This document shows, in pieces, positions 58,210 through 64,000 of a DNA stretch of 64,000 nucleotides. The notes beneath the pieces are model-generated. The model made no database searches and was not told where the DNA came from. It saw only the letters and a list, made by a program, of their open reading frames with translations. Source of the DNA: Enterobacteriaceae bacterium RIT693 (GTDB lineage Bacteria; Pseudomonadota; Gammaproteobacteria; Enterobacterales; Enterobacteriaceae); NCBI GenBank assembly GCA_009668225.1, contig WJYK01000009.1, forward strand, positions 163,448 through 227,447, read 5' to 3'. The translations under genes and the position numbers were made by a program. Numbering within the stretch: position 1 is the first letter of the stretch; each line of letters starts with the position of its first letter.

Positions 58210-58217
58210 CTGTACAG
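58202..58217 (+). promoter_or_regulatory. LexA (SOS) box of recA
   Basis: CTGTATGACTGTACAG fits CTGT-N8-ACAG exactly, sits 78 bp before the recA ATG and has the flanking TA of strong boxes. LexA represses recA here until DNA damage. Confidence 0.93.
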
Positions 58218-58222
58218 TATAA

Positions 58223-59359
<1,137 letters not shown>

Positions 59360-59369
59360 TTATGACCCT

Positions 59370-59398
59370 GGGCTGCAATTGCAGCCCTTCTGCTTTTT
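59370..59398 (+). terminator. recA terminator
   Basis: GGGCTGCAATTGCAGCCC (59370-59387) is a perfect 18-bp palindrome followed by TTCTGCTTTTT. In E. coli partial read-through here feeds recX. Confidence 0.85.
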
Positions 59399-59424
59399 AA
59401 CGATTGACTCAGCCGTGCCGCGCT

Positions 59425-59940
59425 ATGCCCGATAACACCGCTTCTCCCCGCCGTAGCCCCTTTGCTCGCCTTTTAGATAAGGCCACCCGTATTCTTGCCA
59501 TGCGTGACCACAGCGAACACGAACTGCGCCGTAAGCTGGCAACGCCTTCTGCTTTTGCGGCAAAATTTGCTAAAGAGGACGAACCCGAGATAACGCAGGA
59601 GGATATCGATAAGGTGATTGCCTGGTGTTACGAACATCGCTGGCTGGATGACGTACAGTTTGCGTCACGCTTTATTGCCAGCCGCAGCCGTAAAGGTTAC
59701 GGCCCCCAGCGTATTCGCCAGGAGTTGAAGCAAAAGGGTATCGATCGGGAAATCGGAGAGTCAGCCATGATGGCCTGTGAAATTGACTGGCAGCCGCTGG
59801 CCCGCGAATTGGCCGAACGAAAGTTTGGCACACCACTGCCGACGGAGTGGCAGGCGAAGGCGAAAGTGCAGCGTTTTCTTCTCTATCGTGGCTTCTTTAT
59901 GGAAGACATTCAGGAGATCTGGCGAAATTTTGCTGATTAG
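59425..59940 (+). CDS. recX: Regulatory protein RecX
   Basis: Binds RecA filaments and limits RecA activity. The 171-residue protein matches E. coli RecX ([36 protein letters not shown]-terminal [11 protein letters not shown]). The start at 59425 ([11 protein letters not shown]) is chosen by size; no strong ribosome site is seen, and translation may depend on low read-through from recA. Confidence 0.93.
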   Translation: MPDNTASPRRSPFARLLDKATRILAMRDHSEHELRRKLATPSAFAAKFAKEDEPEITQEDIDKVIAWCYEHRWLDDVQFASRFIASRSRKGYGPQRIRQELKQKGIDREIGESAMMACEIDWQPLARELAERKFGTPLPTEWQAKAKVQRFLLYRGFFMEDIQEIWRNFAD

Positions 59941-60079
59941 GGCCACACTGGATTTTACTTCCCACGCCAGAAAACTTATCTTATTCCCACTTTTTTCGAG
60001 GTAAGCTGCTCTGAACAGCATGAACTACGGCTGTCATCGCAGGTTTACAACTCTTCGTTAGCTTGATTCCAGGATAATT

Positions 60080-62707
<2,628 letters not shown>

Positions 62708-62728
62708 AAATAACTAAAAGTGTAATTG

Positions 62729-62754
62729 CGCCATAACTGTTCTCAGTTATGGCG
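62729..62754 (+). terminator. Hairpin after alaS
   Basis: CGCCATAACT (62729-62738), loop GTTCTC, AGTTATGGCG (62745-62754) is a perfect 10-bp stem 22 bp past the alaS stop. There is no T-tract. The remaining spacer to csrA (to 62953) is AT-rich and should hold the csrA promoters. Confidence 0.6.
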
Positions 62755-62953
62755 TACTAACATTTACACACTATCAATAATGATAAAGTCAGGTTGAAGT
62801 TGTGTATATCGGCTAAACTTAGATATAACAGAGTGTAATGCTATGACAGCGTACATTTTATGTATTTGTCATCCATTACGTTTTCGCGTTATATGATGGA
62901 TAATGCCGGGATACAGAGAGACCCGACTCTTTTAATCTTTCAAGGAGCAAAGA

Positions 62954-63139
62954 ATGTTAATTCTGACTCGTCGAGTTGGTGAGACCCTTATGATTGGGGA
63001 TGAGGTGACCGTGACTGTGCTTGGGGTAAAAGGTAACCAGGTCCGTATTGGTGTTAACGCCCCGAAAGAAGTCTCTGTGCACCGCGAAGAGATCTACCAA
63101 CGTATCCAGGCTGAAAAATCCCAACAAACGAATTTCTAA
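62954..63139 (+). CDS. csrA: Carbon storage regulator CsrA
   Basis: RNA-binding global post-transcriptional regulator. The 61-residue protein [48 protein letters not shown] matches E. coli CsrA. The ATG at 62954 follows AAGGAGCAAAG, with GGA in the ribosome site as expected for autoregulation. Confidence 0.98.
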   Translation: MLILTRRVGETLMIGDEVTVTVLGVKGNQVRIGVNAPKEVSVHREEIYQRIQAEKSQQTNF

Positions 63140-63146
63140 AAATATC

Positions 63147-63173
63147 GCGTCTCGCTGGGCTACAGCGAGGCGC
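63147..63173 (+). terminator. Hairpin after csrA
   Basis: GCGTCTCGCTG (63147-63157), loop GGCTA, CAGCGAGGCGC (63163-63173); an 11-bp stem with one G-T pair, 7 bp past the csrA stop. It is not followed by a clear T-tract. Confidence 0.6.
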
Positions 63174-63348
63174 ACCTCTCCTGCCGTTTCCTTTCTCTCT
63201 CCAATTAATACTCCTTTTAGCTCATTTATCGTCGGGCCGTTTCTGCATGCCTGGTGCCGTTTGCCTGTTGATAAAACACTCTTTTTGTCTCCAAATTACG
63301 CTAATCGAGTGTGATTTGTGCAATCGATAGCGAGTAGGGAAAAATTGT

Positions 63349-63376
63349 TTGACTTATAAGTCCCAGAAAGTAATAT
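63349..63376 (+). promoter_or_regulatory. Promoter of the tRNA-Ser/Arg operon
   Basis: TTGACT (63349-63354), 16 bases, TAATAT (63371-63376), followed by a GC-rich GTGCGCC discriminator, is typical of stable-RNA promoters. It lies about 63 bp before tRNA-Ser. The stretch 63174-63348 shows nothing else. Confidence 0.75.
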
Positions 63377-63439
63377 GTGCGCCACGCAGCGACGAGAAGC
63401 TCTTACGAGTAACTCGAAGCACTCGAAAGAGGCGTGTGT

Positions 63440-63532
63440 GGTGAGGTGGCCGAGAGGCTGAAGGCGCTCCCCTGCTAAGGGAGTATGCGGTCAAAAGCTG
63501 CATCCGGGGTTCGAATCCCCGCCTCACCGCCA
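63440..63532 (+). tRNA. serV: tRNA-Ser (anticodon GCT)
   Basis: A 93-nt class II tRNA with a long variable arm, acceptor GGTGAGG/CCTCACC, anticodon loop CTGCTAA, TTCGAAT in the T loop, and encoded CCA. It matches E. coli serV, which also precedes the argVYZQ repeats. Confidence 0.96.
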
Positions 63533-63536
63533 TTTT

Positions 63537-63613
63537 GCATCCGTAGCTCAGCTGGATAGAGTACTCGGCTACGAACCGAGCGGTCGGAGGTTCGAATCCT
63601 CCCGGATGCACCA
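63537..63613 (+). tRNA. tRNA-Arg (anticodon ACG), first copy
   Basis: A 77-nt tRNA with acceptor GCATCCG/CGGATGC, anticodon loop CTACGAA, TTCGAAT T loop and encoded CCA. It is identical to the copy at 63812. Corresponds to the argVYZQ family of E. coli. Confidence 0.96.
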
Positions 63614-63811
63614 TTTTCCCCCGAGTCATTAGCAATGACAGTGTGACAGAGAAAGTTGATTTCTCCGCCAGCACCAGGGAGGATAACGTTGCTTCAGCAA
63701 CGGCCCTTTAGGGCGAGCCTTCGGCGAATCATTTTTCCGAATGCACCATCTTCATCAGTGTTGCGGCATGATGAGTGACATTGATTCAGTAGTAAAAGCA
63801 GTAATCCCGAT
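63614..63811 (+). repeat. Spacer part of the 275-bp tRNA-Arg tandem unit
   Basis: The spacer carries CCAGCACCAGG and the two small hairpins CGTTGC-TTCA-GCAACG and GCCC-TTTA-GGGC. A very similar spacer follows the second tRNA-Arg (63889-64000). The tRNA starts are exactly 275 bp apart, as in the E. coli argVYZQ repeats. Confidence 0.85.
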
Positions 63812-63888
63812 GCATCCGTAGCTCAGCTGGATAGAGTACTCGGCTACGAACCGAGCGGTCGGAGGTTCGAATCCTCCCGGATGCACCA
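63812..63888 (+). tRNA. tRNA-Arg (anticodon ACG), second copy
   Basis: Identical in sequence to 63537-63613, in the next 275-bp tandem unit. The repeat continues to the window edge, so more copies are likely beyond it. Confidence 0.96.
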
Positions 63889-64000
63889 TCTTCTTCCAAG
63901 TCATCAGCGATGACGGTGTGACAGAGAAAGCTAATTTCTCCGCCAGCACCAGGGGGGATAACGTTGCTTCAGCAACGGCCCTTTAGGGCGAGCCTTCGGC

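Noticed and set aside
63354..63949. Minus-strand frames across the tRNA genes (containing [14 protein letters not shown])
   Set aside because: These are the well-known false proteins antisense to tRNA-Arg repeats.

Overview
The window is chromosomal DNA of a member of the Enterobacteriaceae. The housekeeping genes (cysDNC, ftsB-ispDF-truD-surE-pcm-nlpD-rpoS, mutS, the srl operon, recA-recX-alaS-csrA, and the tRNA-Ser/tRNA-Arg cluster) read almost residue for residue like Escherichia relatives and keep nearly the same order. The genus cannot be fixed from the sequence alone.

Layout. 1-11 kb: the 3'-truncated iap gene, then the sulfate-activation operon cysDNC, ygbE, and the tightly packed ftsB-ispD-ispF-truD-surE-pcm-nlpD-rpoS run. 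11-13.6 kb: mutS, convergent with rpoS. 13.6-38.54 kb: an AT-richer integrated element of about 24.9 kb, inserted inside the first codons of mutS. 38.6-49.7 kb: species-variable genes, namely a lipoprotein, a possible ChaN/EreA-like protein, a chemotaxis receptor, a catalase-like peroxidase/cytochrome b561/ECF sigma/anti-sigma operon, a TerC-family protein, a HAD phosphatase, a second tryptophanyl-tRNA synthetase behind what looks like a complete Trp attenuator, and mltB. 49.8-54.7 kb: the glucitol operon srlAEBDMRQ on the minus strand. 55.0-57.6 kb: a zinc-type ABC transporter led by an overlooked 39-codon membrane peptide and a Zur-like box. 57.7-64 kb: pncC, recA with its LexA box, recX, alaS, csrA, tRNA-Ser(GCT) and two tRNA-Arg(ACG) copies in a 275-bp tandem unit.

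The element is the most unusual part. Its tyrosine recombinase lies next to the left junction. The sequence TGCATCAT occurs at both junctions inside the mutS codons for His-Thr-Pro-Met-Met. The displaced native mutS start (reading MSTSETFDAHTPMM) survives at the right junction. At the left junction the element supplies a diverged replacement promoter and start ([16 protein letters not shown]), so mutS remains an intact reading frame. The cargo mixes probable defence genes with replication-type genes. The defence candidates are a PHP-domain/SMC-like ATPase, a convergent protein with an RNxxxH HEPN-like motif, a complete type I restriction-modification operon with an extra PD-(D/E)XK gene between hsdS and hsdR, and a Fic protein. 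The replication-type genes are a Rep_trans-like initiator, an array of CCATTAT heptamers, and a protein with motifs of the family A DNA polymerase/T7 RNA polymerase palm. RadC, AlpA, DUF2787, Ner-like and Mu-type regulators, a papain-like protein and a second, nonsense-mutated integrase lie between. Two neighbouring genes (DUF2787 and the second integrase) each carry one internal stop codon, so part of the element is decaying.

All functional statements come from reading translated motifs and comparing them with remembered family members. No database search was run.
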